Shown one piece after another: positions 33,988-42,969 of a stretch of 64,000 bases of DNA. Positions within the stretch are counted from its first letter, which is position 1; every line of letters starts with the position of its first letter. Location of the stretch: NCBI RefSeq assembly GCF_025154075.1, contig NZ_JAOAMU010000007.1:244822-308821 (forward strand). The letters are read 5' to 3'. A program made the position numbers and the translations under genes. This DNA is from Chryseobacterium herbae. GTDB lineage: Bacteria; Bacteroidota; Bacteroidia; Flavobacteriales; Weeksellaceae. The notes below the pieces were generated by a model. That model was not told the origin of the DNA, did no database searches, and worked only from the letters and a program-made list of their open reading frames with translations.

Positions 33988-34734
33988 ATGAAAATATTAG
34001 TTTGTATCAGTAGTGTTCCAGATACTACTTCCAAGATTAACTTTACGGCAGATAAGTCTGCTTTCGACAAAAATGGAATTCAGTGGGTAATCAATCCTTT
34101 AGATGAATTTGCATTGACAAAAGCGGTTAAACTTCAGGAATCTCAGGGTGCAACTGTAACAGTGATCAACGTAGGAGATGCTGCTACAGAACCGGTAATC
34201 AGAAAAGCATTAGCTATTGGTGCCAATGATGCAGTAAGAGTAAACTTAGACCCTAAAGACAGCTATTCTACAGCAAAAGAAATTGCTGCCGTAGCTCAAA
34301 ACGGAGGATATGATCTTATCCTTTGTGGAAAAGAATCTATTGACTACAATGGAGGATCTGTTCCGGGAATGGTAGCTCAGTTATTGAACCAGCCTTTCGT
34401 AAATGCATCGGTAGGATTAGACGTAAACGGAAGCGAAGCGACTGCAGTAAGAGAAATTGAAGGCGGAAAAGAAACTATATCAGTAAAATTACCTGCTGTC
34501 ATCGCAGGACAAAAAGGATTGGTAGACGAAAAAGACCTTATCATCCCGAACATGAGAGGAATTATGTCTGCAAGAACGAAGCCTTTACAAGTAGTAGAGC
34601 CAACTTCTTCTGAAGTAAAAGTTCAGGGAGTATCTTATGACAGCGTTCCGGCAAGAGCGGCTGTGAAAATGGTTTCTCCTGACAATCTTGATGAATTGGT
34701 AAGATTACTTCACGAAGAAGCGAAGGTAATCTAA
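33988..34734 (+). CDS. etfB: Electron transfer flavoprotein subunit beta
   Basis: 248 aa from ATG 33988 ('MKILVCISSVPDTTSKINF'); the upstream in-frame ATG adds eight unconserved residues. Family segments: 'VINPLDEFALTKAVKLQE', 'DLILCGKESIDYNGGSVPGMVAQLL' and 'LPAVIAGQKGLVDEKDLIIPNMRGIMSARTKPL'. With EtfA it forms the FAD/AMP-binding heterodimer that carries electrons from acyl-CoA and other dehydrogenases to ETF:quinone oxidoreductase. etfA follows after 40 bp. Confidence 0.96.
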   Translation: MKILVCISSVPDTTSKINFTADKSAFDKNGIQWVINPLDEFALTKAVKLQESQGATVTVINVGDAATEPVIRKALAIGANDAVRVNLDPKDSYSTAKEIAAVAQNGGYDLILCGKESIDYNGGSVPGMVAQLLNQPFVNASVGLDVNGSEATAVREIEGGKETISVKLPAVIAGQKGLVDEKDLIIPNMRGIMSARTKPLQVVEPTSSEVKVQGVSYDSVPARAAVKMVSPDNLDELVRLLHEEAKVI

Positions 34735-34774
34735 TCTTAATCCTTGAATTTTTTAATCTTTAAATTTTAAAAAA

Positions 34775-35722
34775 ATGGCAGTATTCGTATACGCAGAAAA
34801 TATAAACGGAGTTTACAAAAAAGCAGCTTTTGAAGCGGTTTCTTATGCTAAATCGGTTGCAGACCAGGCAGGAGACACTGTTACGGCAATCTCTGTAAAC
34901 CCTACAGATTCTTCAGATTTATTGTACAAATATGGAGCGTCAAACGTGATCAATATCAAAGACGAAGGTCTTAAGAGCTTCTCAGCGAAAGCATTTGCTC
35001 AGGCTGTAAGTGAAGTAGCAGAAGGAAATACAATTGTTTTCCCTCACACTACAGATGCTTCTTCTATCGCTCCAATGCTTGCAGTAATGAAGAATTATTC
35101 TTTGATTACCAATGTTTTGGAAGCTCCTGAAAGCCTTTCTCCGTTCCAGGTGAAAAGAAGAGCGTTCTCAGGAAAAGGTTTCATGCATGCAAAAGCTGAA
35201 GGGACTGGGGTGATCATCACGGTTTCTCAGAATGCTTTCGGAGTAAAGGAAAACGCAGTATCAGGTTCTGAAGAAGTTAAAAATCTTTCAGTAGCCAATG
35301 AAGATACTAAAGTGATTTCTCACGAGCAGAGTTCAGGTAAATTAGATCTTAAAGAAGCAGAAGTAGTAGTTTCTGCAGGAAGAGGTATGAAAGGCCCTGA
35401 AAACTGGGGAATGGTTGAAGAGCTGGCTAATGTTCTTGGAGCTGCTACAGCTTGTTCTAAGCCTGTTTCAGATATCGGTTGGAGACCTCACACAGAGCAC
35501 GTAGGACAGACAGGTAAAGCGATTTCACCTAACCTTTATATCGCAATAGGTATTTCAGGAGCGATCCAGCACTTAGCTGGGGTAAACTCTTCTAAAACTA
35601 TTGTAGTAATCAACAACGACGCTGAAGCACCATTCTTCAAGTCTGCAGATTACGGGGTAGTAGGAGATGCTTTCCAGATTATTCCTGCATTAACAGAGAA
35701 AATTAAAGCAATTAAAGGATAA
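34775..35722 (+). CDS. etfA: Electron transfer flavoprotein subunit alpha
   Basis: 315 aa. The C-terminal FAD domain is complete: 'VVSAGRGMKGPENWGMVEELANVLGAATACSKPVSDIGWRPHTEHVGQTGK' and 'YIAIGISGAIQHLAGVNSSKTIVVINNDAEAPFFKSADYGVVGD' are the family signature. Partner of EtfB and second gene of the pair. A dispersed repeat and a terminator follow. Confidence 0.97.
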   Translation: MAVFVYAENINGVYKKAAFEAVSYAKSVADQAGDTVTAISVNPTDSSDLLYKYGASNVINIKDEGLKSFSAKAFAQAVSEVAEGNTIVFPHTTDASSIAPMLAVMKNYSLITNVLEAPESLSPFQVKRRAFSGKGFMHAKAEGTGVIITVSQNAFGVKENAVSGSEEVKNLSVANEDTKVISHEQSSGKLDLKEAEVVVSAGRGMKGPENWGMVEELANVLGAATACSKPVSDIGWRPHTEHVGQTGKAISPNLYIAIGISGAIQHLAGVNSSKTIVVINNDAEAPFFKSADYGVVGDAFQIIPALTEKIKAIKG

Positions 35723-35727
35723 AAAAG

Positions 35728-35838
35728 TCAATAGTGAATTGTCAATTCGCTACACTGTCAATTGAATAAAATCAATACGTTACAGTATGCATTCACTTAC
35801 GAAGTAAAATTGACCATTCATTATTCACAATTTTCACA
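35728..35838. repeat. Diverged copy of intergenic repeat family 1
   Basis: Begins with GTCAATAGTGAATTGTCAAT, shared with 22820-22838 but for its first base, and ends with a variant of the unit core (TTACGAAGTAAAATTGACCA versus TTGCGAAGCAAAATTCACCA). Confidence 0.65.
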
Positions 35839-35848
35839 CATAAAAAAT

Positions 35849-35880
35849 AAAAGCTCGGGCTTTTCCGGGCTTTTATTTTT
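35849..35880 (+). terminator. Intrinsic terminator of etfBA
   Basis: Stem AAAAGCTCGG (35849-35858) / CCGGGCTTTT (35865-35874), loop GCTTTT, then ATTTTT. Confidence 0.8.
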
Positions 35881-35915
35881 GCGTAAAAAACTGAAATCAC
35901 AATAAAAAATTAATC

Positions 35916-35923
35916 TATATTTG
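35916..35923 (+). promoter_or_regulatory. -7 element directly before the bifunctional nuclease gene
   Basis: TATATTTG ends only 5 bp before ATG 35929. With the usual spacing, transcription would start at or next to the A of the start codon. Confidence 0.55.
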
Positions 35924-35928
35924 TAGCT

Positions 35929-36528
35929 ATGGATTATAAGCAGCTAATTATTCGCGGAATATCGTACAGCCAGACACAATCGGGGGCGTACGCTTTGTTA
36001 CTGGAGCATGAAGAAACACATATAAAATTACCTGTTGTCATAGGAAATTTCGAGGCTCAGTCCATCTCTCTCGGACTGGAAAAAGACATCCATCCGCCTC
36101 GTCCGCTTACCCATGATTTATTCACAAAATTTATAGTTTCAGCCAATTATGAATTGGTTTCAGTGATCATTTATCAGATCGTAGACGGCGTATTTTTTTC
36201 CAATATTAATTTCAAAAATAAAGCTAACGAAGAAGAACTGATTCTTGATGCAAGAACATCAGATGCCGTGGCCATGGCCGTAAGATTTGACGCGCCTATT
36301 TTTACCACTCAGCAAGTCCTGAACGAAGCAGGAATTCTTCTGGAACTGGAAGATGTTTCCAAAGAAGAACAGCCTTTCTCTGAAACGGTACAGTCTGAAG
36401 ACAATCTGAAAGCCGTATCTATGGAAGAACTTCAAAAATTGCTCGATGAAGCCGTAAAAGAAGAAGACTTTGATACCGCTTTGGAAATTCAGGAAGAAAT
36501 TAAAAGGAGGAAAAAGAAAATTGACTAA
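35929..36528 (+). CDS. Bifunctional nuclease (BFN/DUF151) family protein with UVR motif
   Basis: 199 aa. The N-terminal BFN domain (about 1-135) has 'YALLLEHEETHIKLPVVIGNFEAQSISLGLE' and 'RPLTHDLF', then 'LDARTSDAVAMAVRFDAPIF'. The C-terminal helical hairpin (about 165-199, 'MEELQKLLDEAVKEEDFDTALEIQEEIKRR') is a UvrB/UvrC (UVR) motif. Studied plant homologs have RNase/DNase activity; the bacterial role is unclear. The -7 element lies 5 bp upstream, so the mRNA may be leaderless. The permease gene begins 22 bp after its stop, probably in one operon. Confidence 0.92.
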   Translation: MDYKQLIIRGISYSQTQSGAYALLLEHEETHIKLPVVIGNFEAQSISLGLEKDIHPPRPLTHDLFTKFIVSANYELVSVIIYQIVDGVFFSNINFKNKANEEELILDARTSDAVAMAVRFDAPIFTTQQVLNEAGILLELEDVSKEEQPFSETVQSEDNLKAVSMEELQKLLDEAVKEEDFDTALEIQEEIKRRKKKID

Positions 36529-36550
36529 AAGAGACACTTTATACTAAACT

Positions 36551-37933
36551 ATGAATTTAAAATTACGACTGACCATCCTCAGTTTTCTCCAGTTTTTTGT
36601 CTGGGGAGCATGGCTGATTACGATGGCTAATTTTTGGTTCGGGACAAAACACTGGGACGGAACCCAGTTTGGAGCCGTTTTCGGAACCATGGGGATAGCT
36701 TCTATTTTTATGCCGACCATCACCGGAATTATTGCAGACCGCTGGATAAATGCAGAACGTATCTTTTCGGTACTGCACATCCTGTATGGTGTTGTACTTT
36801 TTATACTGCCTCACTCCGCTGATCCTAATTCTTTCTTCTGGCTGATGCTTCTGGCTATGTGTTTTTACATGCCAACCATCGCGCTTGCGAATTCTATCTC
36901 CTACACCATTCTGAAAAACAGCAATCTGGATGTAGTGAAAGATTTCCCGCCGATCCGTGTATGGGGAACCATCGGATTTATTGTTGCAATGTGGATTACT
37001 AATCTTACAGGAAACAAAGCTACTGAAGGACAATTCTATATTGGTGGTGCTATCGCTATATTTTTAGGAATCTATGCGCTGACCTTACCAAAGTGTCCGC
37101 CACAGAAACTCATCGATAAAAGTGCCCCTTTATTTGAACAGCTGGGACTGAACGCATTTAAGCTTTTCGGAAGCTATAAAATGGCTCTGTTCTTTCTGTT
37201 TTCAATGCTTTTGGGAGCTGCACTTCAGTTAACGAATGCTTACGGGGATGTATTCTTAAGTGAATTCTCTCATTTTCCAAAATATGCAGATTCTTTCGTA
37301 GTTCAGAGATCTACGATTATCATGTCTATTTCTCAGGTTTCAGAGACTTTATTTATTCTGGCGATTCCTTTCTTTCTGAAGAAATTCGGAATTAAAAAAG
37401 TAATGCTGATGTCAATGCTGGCCTGGGTACTCAGATTTGGGTTCTTTGCGTATGGTGTTCCGGACGGATTCGGACTTACGCTGATCATCTTCTCATGTAT
37501 CGTATACGGAATGGCATTTGACTTTTTCAATATTTCAGGTTCTCTTTTTGTGGAAACTACGACAGATAAAAAGATCCGTTCTTCCGCTCAGGGATTATTC
37601 ATGATGATGACCAACGGTTTTGGAGCTCTTTTTGGGAGTTACATCGCAGGCTGGGCCATCGATAAGTTTTTTACCCACAAGTTTACGAACGTTTCAGACT
37701 TAACTGCTTATCTCGATACCACGGCAGATAATCCAACATTCCTGCAGATCCTTAAAAATAGTTTCAATTCAGCGGTCAATGCTGATGGGACGCTTTCTTC
37801 TGTGGTCATGGTAAAAGACTGGCAGAATATATGGTTATCTTTTGCAATCTATGCATTGATTCTGGCCATATTTTTCGCCGTTTTATTCAGACATAAACAC
37901 AATCCGGAAGATGTTTCTTCAGTGAAACATTAA
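36551..37933 (+). CDS. Nucleoside:H+ symporter (MFS, NupG-like)
   Basis: 460 aa with about 12 hydrophobic helices. 'FFVWGAWLITMANFWFGTKHWDGTQFGAVFGTMGIASIFMPTITGIIADRW' and 'DFPPIRVWGTIGFIVAMWI' are characteristic of the nucleoside permease branch, and 'DFFNISGSLFVETTTDKKIRSSAQGLFMMMTNGFGA' lies in the C-terminal half. It imports nucleosides with protons across the inner membrane, which fits the uridine kinase elsewhere in the window. Second gene after the nuclease-like gene. Confidence 0.92.
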   Translation: MNLKLRLTILSFLQFFVWGAWLITMANFWFGTKHWDGTQFGAVFGTMGIASIFMPTITGIIADRWINAERIFSVLHILYGVVLFILPHSADPNSFFWLMLLAMCFYMPTIALANSISYTILKNSNLDVVKDFPPIRVWGTIGFIVAMWITNLTGNKATEGQFYIGGAIAIFLGIYALTLPKCPPQKLIDKSAPLFEQLGLNAFKLFGSYKMALFFLFSMLLGAALQLTNAYGDVFLSEFSHFPKYADSFVVQRSTIIMSISQVSETLFILAIPFFLKKFGIKKVMLMSMLAWVLRFGFFAYGVPDGFGLTLIIFSCIVYGMAFDFFNISGSLFVETTTDKKIRSSAQGLFMMMTNGFGALFGSYIAGWAIDKFFTHKFTNVSDLTAYLDTTADNPTFLQILKNSFNSAVNADGTLSSVVMVKDWQNIWLSFAIYALILAIFFAVLFRHKHNPEDVSSVKH

Positions 37934-37960
37934 TTCTACCGTACTGATTTTTAAAATATT

Positions 37961-37995
37961 AAATTGCACTTTTGAAAAAAGGTGCAATTTTTTTT
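37961..37995 (+). terminator. Intrinsic terminator after the nucleoside permease
   Basis: Stem AAATTGCACTTTT (37961-37973) / AAAAGGTGCAATTT (37977-37990) with one bulged G, then a T run. It lies between the permease and the sigma factor gene, so the latter needs its own promoter. Confidence 0.82.
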
Positions 37996-38049
37996 TATTT
38001 TCAGGCAACCTTTTTAAATAAATTCCGTCTTATAGATAGAAAACGATAC

Positions 38050-38604
38050 ATGGAGAATCTCGAAAAGAATTTTTTACTGGCTAAAAAACAGGACCGGAAG
38101 GCCCAGAAAGCTCTGTATGAGATGTTTTCAGCTAAAATGCTGGCCATATCAAATTCTTATACGAACAATATCCATGATGCAGAGGATATCCTGATCAGCG
38201 CATTTATGAAATGCTTTACCAAGCTGGATGAATGCAGAGACTGGAAAAGTTTTCCGTTCTGGCTGAGGAAGATTGTTGTCAATGACTCCATAAGCTTTGT
38301 CAGAAAGAGCAGGAATATCCTGTATGCCGATATAGAAATCGCAGACGATTATTCTGATGAAGATGCGGATGAACGATTGGAGGAAATCAATATTGAGGAA
38401 ATATTTTCACAGATGCCGGCGGGATACAGATTGATTTTCAATTTATATGTATTTGAAGAGAAAAAGCATCAGGAGATCGCAGAAATTCTGAATATTTCAG
38501 AAGGCACCAGCAAAAGTCAGCTGAGCAAAGCAAAAAAATGGCTTACAGAATTTTTAAAAGCAAAAGAAAATGAAAAAAGAGATACTGAAACAGTTAAAGT
38601 CTGA
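38050..38604 (+). CDS. ECF-type RNA polymerase sigma factor
   Basis: 184 aa from ATG 38050; the longer frame runs back through the upstream terminator. Region 2 is about residues 10-80 ('ALYEMFSAKMLAISNSYTNNIHDAEDILISAFMKCFTKLDECRDWKSFPFWLRKIVVNDSI'). Region 4 is about 115-175 ('FSQMPAGYRLIFNLYVFEEKKHQEIAEILNISEGTSKSQLSKAKKWL'). It directs transcription of a small regulon, probably held inactive by the next gene's product, whose start overlaps its end by 35 bp. Confidence 0.95.
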   Translation: MENLEKNFLLAKKQDRKAQKALYEMFSAKMLAISNSYTNNIHDAEDILISAFMKCFTKLDECRDWKSFPFWLRKIVVNDSISFVRKSRNILYADIEIADDYSDEDADERLEEINIEEIFSQMPAGYRLIFNLYVFEEKKHQEIAEILNISEGTSKSQLSKAKKWLTEFLKAKENEKRDTETVKV

Positions 38605-39286
38605 TTACGAGAGGCTCGAAAGAAGGCCTTCTGAGGATCTTTGGGACAGACTGGACCAGAAGTTGGATGAAACCTCTGATGCGCCGTTAAAACAGTCTTT
38701 TCAGTGGTGGAAATATGCTGCCGTGATATTGTTGTTCATCTCTGCAGGAACTTTTATTTATTTTAATAACTACAAAACGAAATTTGATTATAAGGAAACG
38801 GATTATGCCGTGAAAAAAGGGCTTGAAAAAACAGTTAATCCAATCAATACTGAATTTGAAAATCCACCTGTTATTTCAAAAGATCAGCCGATCGGGGAAA
38901 ATGAAGTGAAAATAGTCAATGAAGATCATAAAAAAGATAGCTCTGATAAAGCTTTGCTTCCCACAAAAGAAAAGAAAGTGTCAGAGACTCATGTTACTCA
39001 GCATAAAGAGCAGAATCAAATTGTGAATCAACCGGAAAATATTTTCATTAATCCGGGGAAGGTTGAAAATGTTACGCCATCCCATCCTGTAATTGCAGAA
39101 GTTAATAAATCAAAACCCAACTACATCAACCCTGATGAACTTCTTCTGGGAAGGGAATTTGATAAAGCCAGAGAAAAATCCAGCAAAGATGAACGGAAAT
39201 TAGGAGTCTTCAAATTTGATAAAGTTGTTCCGAATGTAGGGAATGTAACTGTTTTGGGAGTGACTGTTTACCTGGAATCCAAATAA
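38570..39286 (+). CDS. Putative membrane-bound anti-sigma factor
   Basis: 238 aa. The N-terminal about 45 residues ('LKSDYERLERRPSEDLWDRLDQKL') have the size and helical character of a cytoplasmic sigma-binding segment. One transmembrane helix (about 48-63, 'YAAVILLFISAGTFIYF') and a Lys/Pro/Asn-rich periplasmic part follow, with a short folded-looking end ('LGVFKFDKVVPNVGNVTVLGVTVYLESK'). The 35-bp overlap with the sigma gene in another frame implies translational coupling. Role inferred from topology and position. Confidence 0.75.
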   Translation: MKKEILKQLKSDYERLERRPSEDLWDRLDQKLDETSDAPLKQSFQWWKYAAVILLFISAGTFIYFNNYKTKFDYKETDYAVKKGLEKTVNPINTEFENPPVISKDQPIGENEVKIVNEDHKKDSSDKALLPTKEKKVSETHVTQHKEQNQIVNQPENIFINPGKVENVTPSHPVIAEVNKSKPNYINPDELLLGREFDKAREKSSKDERKLGVFKFDKVVPNVGNVTVLGVTVYLESK

Positions 39287-39369
39287 ATCATCAACTTTTT
39301 ATAAAATCAAAATACTGTCCTGAAATAGGGATAGCGCTAAAATATTGTCTAAAAATTAAAAAAATAAAT

Positions 39370-40461
39370 ATGAGAACAAAACTAATCTTCATGGCTGCTG
39401 TAATGGCTTTTACATACGGTACCGCCCAGGAAAAGCAAAACGTGAACCCGCAAATTAAAATGTATTCAAAGAAAATTGACAGCATTGTGGTTTCGGAAAA
39501 ATCCAAAATGAATGCAGAGCTGGATATGATTGATAAGGATTTTAAAGACAAGAAAATCACATCGGAGGAGAAGCAGAAACAACGTACTGAAATCGCATCA
39601 AGATATCAGCAGACCATTAATGAAAAAGTGGATGCCCAGCAAAGTGAACTGCAGTCTGCTACAAAAGAAATGGTTAAAAATGCAGTTTTTATGGACCGGG
39701 ACAGTATTCATAAAAATGAAATGTGGGTGGGGCTTAATGGACTCAATATGAAATTGGGACAGAAGAGAAGGACAAACCCGAAGCATTCTTTATCGACCGT
39801 AGAACTCTCTGTCAGTATGATGGGAACCGGCCTGACTTCTAAAGATCAGCCTTTTAACTTCTATGATAAAAATTCTGACACCAGAAATACCATCGTCAAC
39901 TCTTCACAGATGGCTTTGAGATATGAAGGTCAGATCGGAGGCTTTAAAAGTCCTGTATTCTACAGAGTTGGTTTAGGGATGAGATTTGATCAGTATGTTC
40001 CTAAATACGGAAAGGTGTTCAAGCAGGAAGACCATAATTTATTCGTAGATGACTTTGACCGGGGCAGTTTAAAAAGAACCCAATTCAACAATACATACAT
40101 CTATGTGCCGGTAGATTTAAGATTTGTATTGAATCCAAAGTATACAGAATACGAAGGGGTTCAGTATCTTGATAACAGAAAAAAACAGCTGAGTATTGTG
40201 ATGGGAGTATATGGCGGCGTAAAAGTAGGAAGTGTGAATTATGTAAAGTATTCCAATGAAAATTCAAGAAGAATAGTAGAAAGAGAAAGAATTATGCAGG
40301 GCGTTAACGATTTTATCGTGGGTGGAAAATTCGGGATCAGTTATGGCAGTCTTAAAGTATTTGTTCAGAAAGATTTTACCCCTGTATTCAATGATAGTGC
40401 GCTTCTGAAGAATAAATACGGAGTGCAGATCGGTATAGAATTTGTAAATATCATTTTTTAA
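39370..40461 (+). CDS. Coiled-coil plus outer-membrane-barrel-like protein
   Basis: 363 aa. Signal peptide ends 'YGTAQ'. Residues about 28-110 are charged and heptad-like ('IKMYSKKIDSIVVSEKSKMNAELDMIDKDFKDKKITSEEKQKQR'), a probable periplasmic coiled coil. From about 115 the sequence alternates as barrel strands ('NEMWVGLNGLNMKLG', 'MALRYEGQIGGFKSPVFYRVGLGMRF', 'LSIVMGVYGGVKVGSVNYVKY'), ending 'YGVQIGIEFVNIIF'. Third gene of the sigma/anti-sigma set. I infer an envelope protein under that sigma factor. Confidence 0.8.
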   Translation: MRTKLIFMAAVMAFTYGTAQEKQNVNPQIKMYSKKIDSIVVSEKSKMNAELDMIDKDFKDKKITSEEKQKQRTEIASRYQQTINEKVDAQQSELQSATKEMVKNAVFMDRDSIHKNEMWVGLNGLNMKLGQKRRTNPKHSLSTVELSVSMMGTGLTSKDQPFNFYDKNSDTRNTIVNSSQMALRYEGQIGGFKSPVFYRVGLGMRFDQYVPKYGKVFKQEDHNLFVDDFDRGSLKRTQFNNTYIYVPVDLRFVLNPKYTEYEGVQYLDNRKKQLSIVMGVYGGVKVGSVNYVKYSNENSRRIVERERIMQGVNDFIVGGKFGISYGSLKVFVQKDFTPVFNDSALLKNKYGVQIGIEFVNIIF

Positions 40462-40556
40462 TTAAATAATAAAAAGCGGTATTTGTTGAAAATAACATAT
40501 TTTTAATTGATTTTTATTGATACTAACGAATGTTTGTACGCCAATCATCCGTTTTT

Positions 40557-40588
40557 AAAACACACTGTTTATAAGTGTGTTTTTTTTT
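40557..40588 (+). terminator. Intrinsic terminator of the sigma-factor operon
   Basis: Stem AAAACACACT (40557-40566) / AGTGTGTTTT (40574-40583), loop GTTTATA, then T. Confidence 0.88.
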
Positions 40589-40610
40589 GTATTTTGGCAC
40601 TTTAGTAAAT

Positions 40611-41015
40611 ATGAAAAATATTCAGTTATTAGGATTGATTTTAGTAGTTGTAGGGAGCTTTCTCCCTCTCGTACATGTTCCCATTATCGGAAACTGGAAC
40701 TACTGGAAACTAGATCATTATCTGGCCATTGCATGCTGGATTTTTGCAGCATGTGCCGTTTTTGGGGTGGTGAACCACAATGCGAAAGTGGTAAGATTTT
40801 TTGGAGTAATGTTGATTCTGCTATTTGCTTTCACATTGGTGGCTGTAAAGATGCAGTCTCTGGAATATTTCAGCTTTCTGCCGTTTAAATCCTGGAGAGA
40901 AGCTTTTGCAGGAGTTGTAAAACTAAAATGGGGCTGGGCTGTAGAATTTTTAGGAGCTTTCCTTATGGTTTTCGCTATAGGAAGTAAAAAAGTAAATCAA
41001 CGTACACAGATATGA
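40611..41015 (+). CDS. Small membrane protein, function unknown
   Basis: 134 aa from ATG 40611, which starts right after a terminator; the longer frame would start inside it. About four hydrophobic helices: 3-22, 37-55, 63-81 and 109-126, with conserved-looking 'FLPLVHVPIIGNWNYWKLD' on the first outer loop. The ATG of the next gene overlaps its stop (ATGA at 41012), so the pair is coupled. No family recognised. Confidence 0.78.
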   Translation: MKNIQLLGLILVVVGSFLPLVHVPIIGNWNYWKLDHYLAIACWIFAACAVFGVVNHNAKVVRFFGVMLILLFAFTLVAVKMQSLEYFSFLPFKSWREAFAGVVKLKWGWAVEFLGAFLMVFAIGSKKVNQRTQI

Positions 41016-41425
41016 AGCATTTAAAAATAGGAGCAGCAGCTTTATTGATGGTGGTTTCTTCTCAGGCTAAATCTCAAAAGACCGCAGTGGGAAAGTTGGA
41101 TCAACCGGTGAATTGCAAAAATATCAGAGAGGGAAAATTCCTGCGTCCAAACTATCCAGAGGGAATCTGGTATATGACTATTAAAAATAATGTTCAGACT
41201 GAATATTTCAATAATGGGAAAGACTATATCAAATCTACGCTTGTTTTTGTGGATGACTGTAATTATAAAGCGATCGTGCTGGAGAAATCCGATAAAAATG
41301 ATCCGGTACAGATCGGAGATGTTTTCAATAACCAAATTGTAGAAACTCAGGATAATTTACTGAGAGTACAGTCCAGAATGGAAAAAAACAAGTTCGAGCT
41401 GATCTACGTAAAAGTAAAAAAATAG
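41012..41425 (+). CDS. Secreted protein, function unknown
   Basis: 137 aa. Signal peptide 'MKHLKIGAAALLMVVSSQAKSQ'. The mature part has two Cys (in 'VNCKNIREG' and 'DDCNYKAIV'), likely disulfide-bonded, and beta-strand-like segments ('IWYMTIKNNVQTEYFNNGKDYIKSTLVFVDDCNYKAIVL'). It is coupled to the upstream membrane protein by a 4-bp overlap, which suggests a membrane/periplasm pair. Family not recognised. Confidence 0.78.
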   Translation: MKHLKIGAAALLMVVSSQAKSQKTAVGKLDQPVNCKNIREGKFLRPNYPEGIWYMTIKNNVQTEYFNNGKDYIKSTLVFVDDCNYKAIVLEKSDKNDPVQIGDVFNNQIVETQDNLLRVQSRMEKNKFELIYVKVKK

Positions 41426-41483
41426 AATAGTATAATGAGGCCGGAAGGCAGCATTGGGTAAAAAAAAATAAAATATAATACAC

Positions 41484-42662
41484 ATGAAAGAAGTATTCAT
41501 CGTTTCCGCAGTAAGAACACCTATCGGGAGTTTTATGGGAAGCCTTTCAACGGTTCCTGCTACGAAGCTGGGATCTGCTGCTGTAAAAGGGGCATTAGAT
41601 AAAATCAGTCTTGATCCTAAGAATGTTCAGGAGATTTATATGGGAAATGTGCTGCAGGCTGGAGAAGGCCAGGCGCCGGCACGTCAGGTAGCTTTAGGTG
41701 CAGGGTTGTCTATCGAGACGCCTTCAACTACTGTAAATAAAGTATGTGCTTCAGGTATGAAAGCCGTGACTATGGCTGCACAGGCTATTAAAGCTGGTGA
41801 TGCTGATGTAATCGTTGCCGGAGGTATGGAAAACATGTCTTCAGTTCCTCATTACTACAATGCAAGAATCGCTACTAAATTAGGTGATATCAAAATGCAG
41901 GACGGAATGGTACTGGATGGTCTTACAGACGTGTACGGTAAAGTTCATATGGGAGTATGTGCTGAGAAATGTGCAGTAGATTACGGTATTTCAAGAGAAG
42001 ATCAGGATAATTTTGCAATAGAATCTTACAAAAGATCAGCAAAAGCTTGGAGCGAAGGGAAATTTACCGAAGAAGTAGTTCCTGTAGAGATTCCTCAGAG
42101 AAAAGGAGAGCCTGTTATCTTTGCTGAAGATGAGGAATATAAAGCTGTAAATTTTGACAGACTTCCTACACTTCCTACCGTATTCAAAAAAGAAAACGGG
42201 ACAGTGACGGCAGCCAACGCATCTACTTTAAATGACGGTGCTTCTGCTTTGATCCTTGTATCTAAAGAAAAAATGGAAGAACTAGGCCTTAAGCCTTTAG
42301 CTAAAATCGTTTCTTATGCAGATGCAGCTCAGGAGCCTGAAAACTTCACGACTGCCCCTGCAAAAGCACTTCCGATTGCTCTTAAAAAAGCAGGTTTAGA
42401 GATTTCAGATATCGATTTCTTTGAATTCAACGAAGCCTTCTCTGTAGTTGGTCTTGCCAATAATAAGATCTTAGGACTGGATGCATCAAAAGTAAACGTA
42501 AACGGAGGAGCCGTAGCGATCGGACACCCACTGGGAAGTTCAGGATCCAGAATCATCGTAACGCTGATCAATGTATTGAAGCAAAATAATGCTAAATACG
42601 GCGCTGCAGCTATCTGTAACGGTGGTGGTGGAGCTTCTGCTATCGTCATTGAAAATATGTAA
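41484..42662 (+). CDS. Acetyl-CoA C-acyltransferase (thiolase)
   Basis: 392 aa, full length. Acyl-binding Cys in 'NKVCASGMKAV' (about residue 88), 'GGMENMSSVPHY', the catalytic His in 'GGAVAIGHPLGSSGSR', the proton-donor Cys in 'AAICNGGGGASAIV', and 'FFEFNEAFSVVG'. It makes acetoacetyl-CoA from two acetyl-CoA, or cleaves 3-oxoacyl-CoA. With mevalonate kinase in the window the first step of the mevalonate pathway is one option, and beta-oxidation another; sequence alone does not decide. Confidence 0.94.
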   Translation: MKEVFIVSAVRTPIGSFMGSLSTVPATKLGSAAVKGALDKISLDPKNVQEIYMGNVLQAGEGQAPARQVALGAGLSIETPSTTVNKVCASGMKAVTMAAQAIKAGDADVIVAGGMENMSSVPHYYNARIATKLGDIKMQDGMVLDGLTDVYGKVHMGVCAEKCAVDYGISREDQDNFAIESYKRSAKAWSEGKFTEEVVPVEIPQRKGEPVIFAEDEEYKAVNFDRLPTLPTVFKKENGTVTAANASTLNDGASALILVSKEKMEELGLKPLAKIVSYADAAQEPENFTTAPAKALPIALKKAGLEISDIDFFEFNEAFSVVGLANNKILGLDASKVNVNGGAVAIGHPLGSSGSRIIVTLINVLKQNNAKYGAAAICNGGGGASAIVIENM

Positions 42663-42969
42663 TAAGGCTGTAAAATCAAAATTTACGGTTTCAATATTTA
42701 AGGCGGGGTTTTTAAACCTCGCTTTTTTTTGTTTGCGAAATTATAGCTAATAGCTTGCAGGGTTAGTTGTGCGATGTTTTTTAATGGTTAATTCCAGAAC
42801 TTTGGACTTTTTGTAATCATTAGTTTTATATTTTTTATTGAAATTTTAAGTAAATATGTATTCTTTTGTTTCTATTTTTATGTTGTAAGATAATTGTGGT
42901 TAATTTAATCTCATTTGTGTGATTTATTGTTGTTTTTAATTATTTTTCGAAGATTAAAAACAACAAATT
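42663..42969. other. Gene-free interval after the thiolase
   Basis: Contains a terminator: stem GCGGGGTTT (42703-42711) / AAACCTCGC (42714-42722), then eight T. About 230 bp of very AT-rich sequence follows, with no clear -7 element or gene. Confidence 0.6.
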
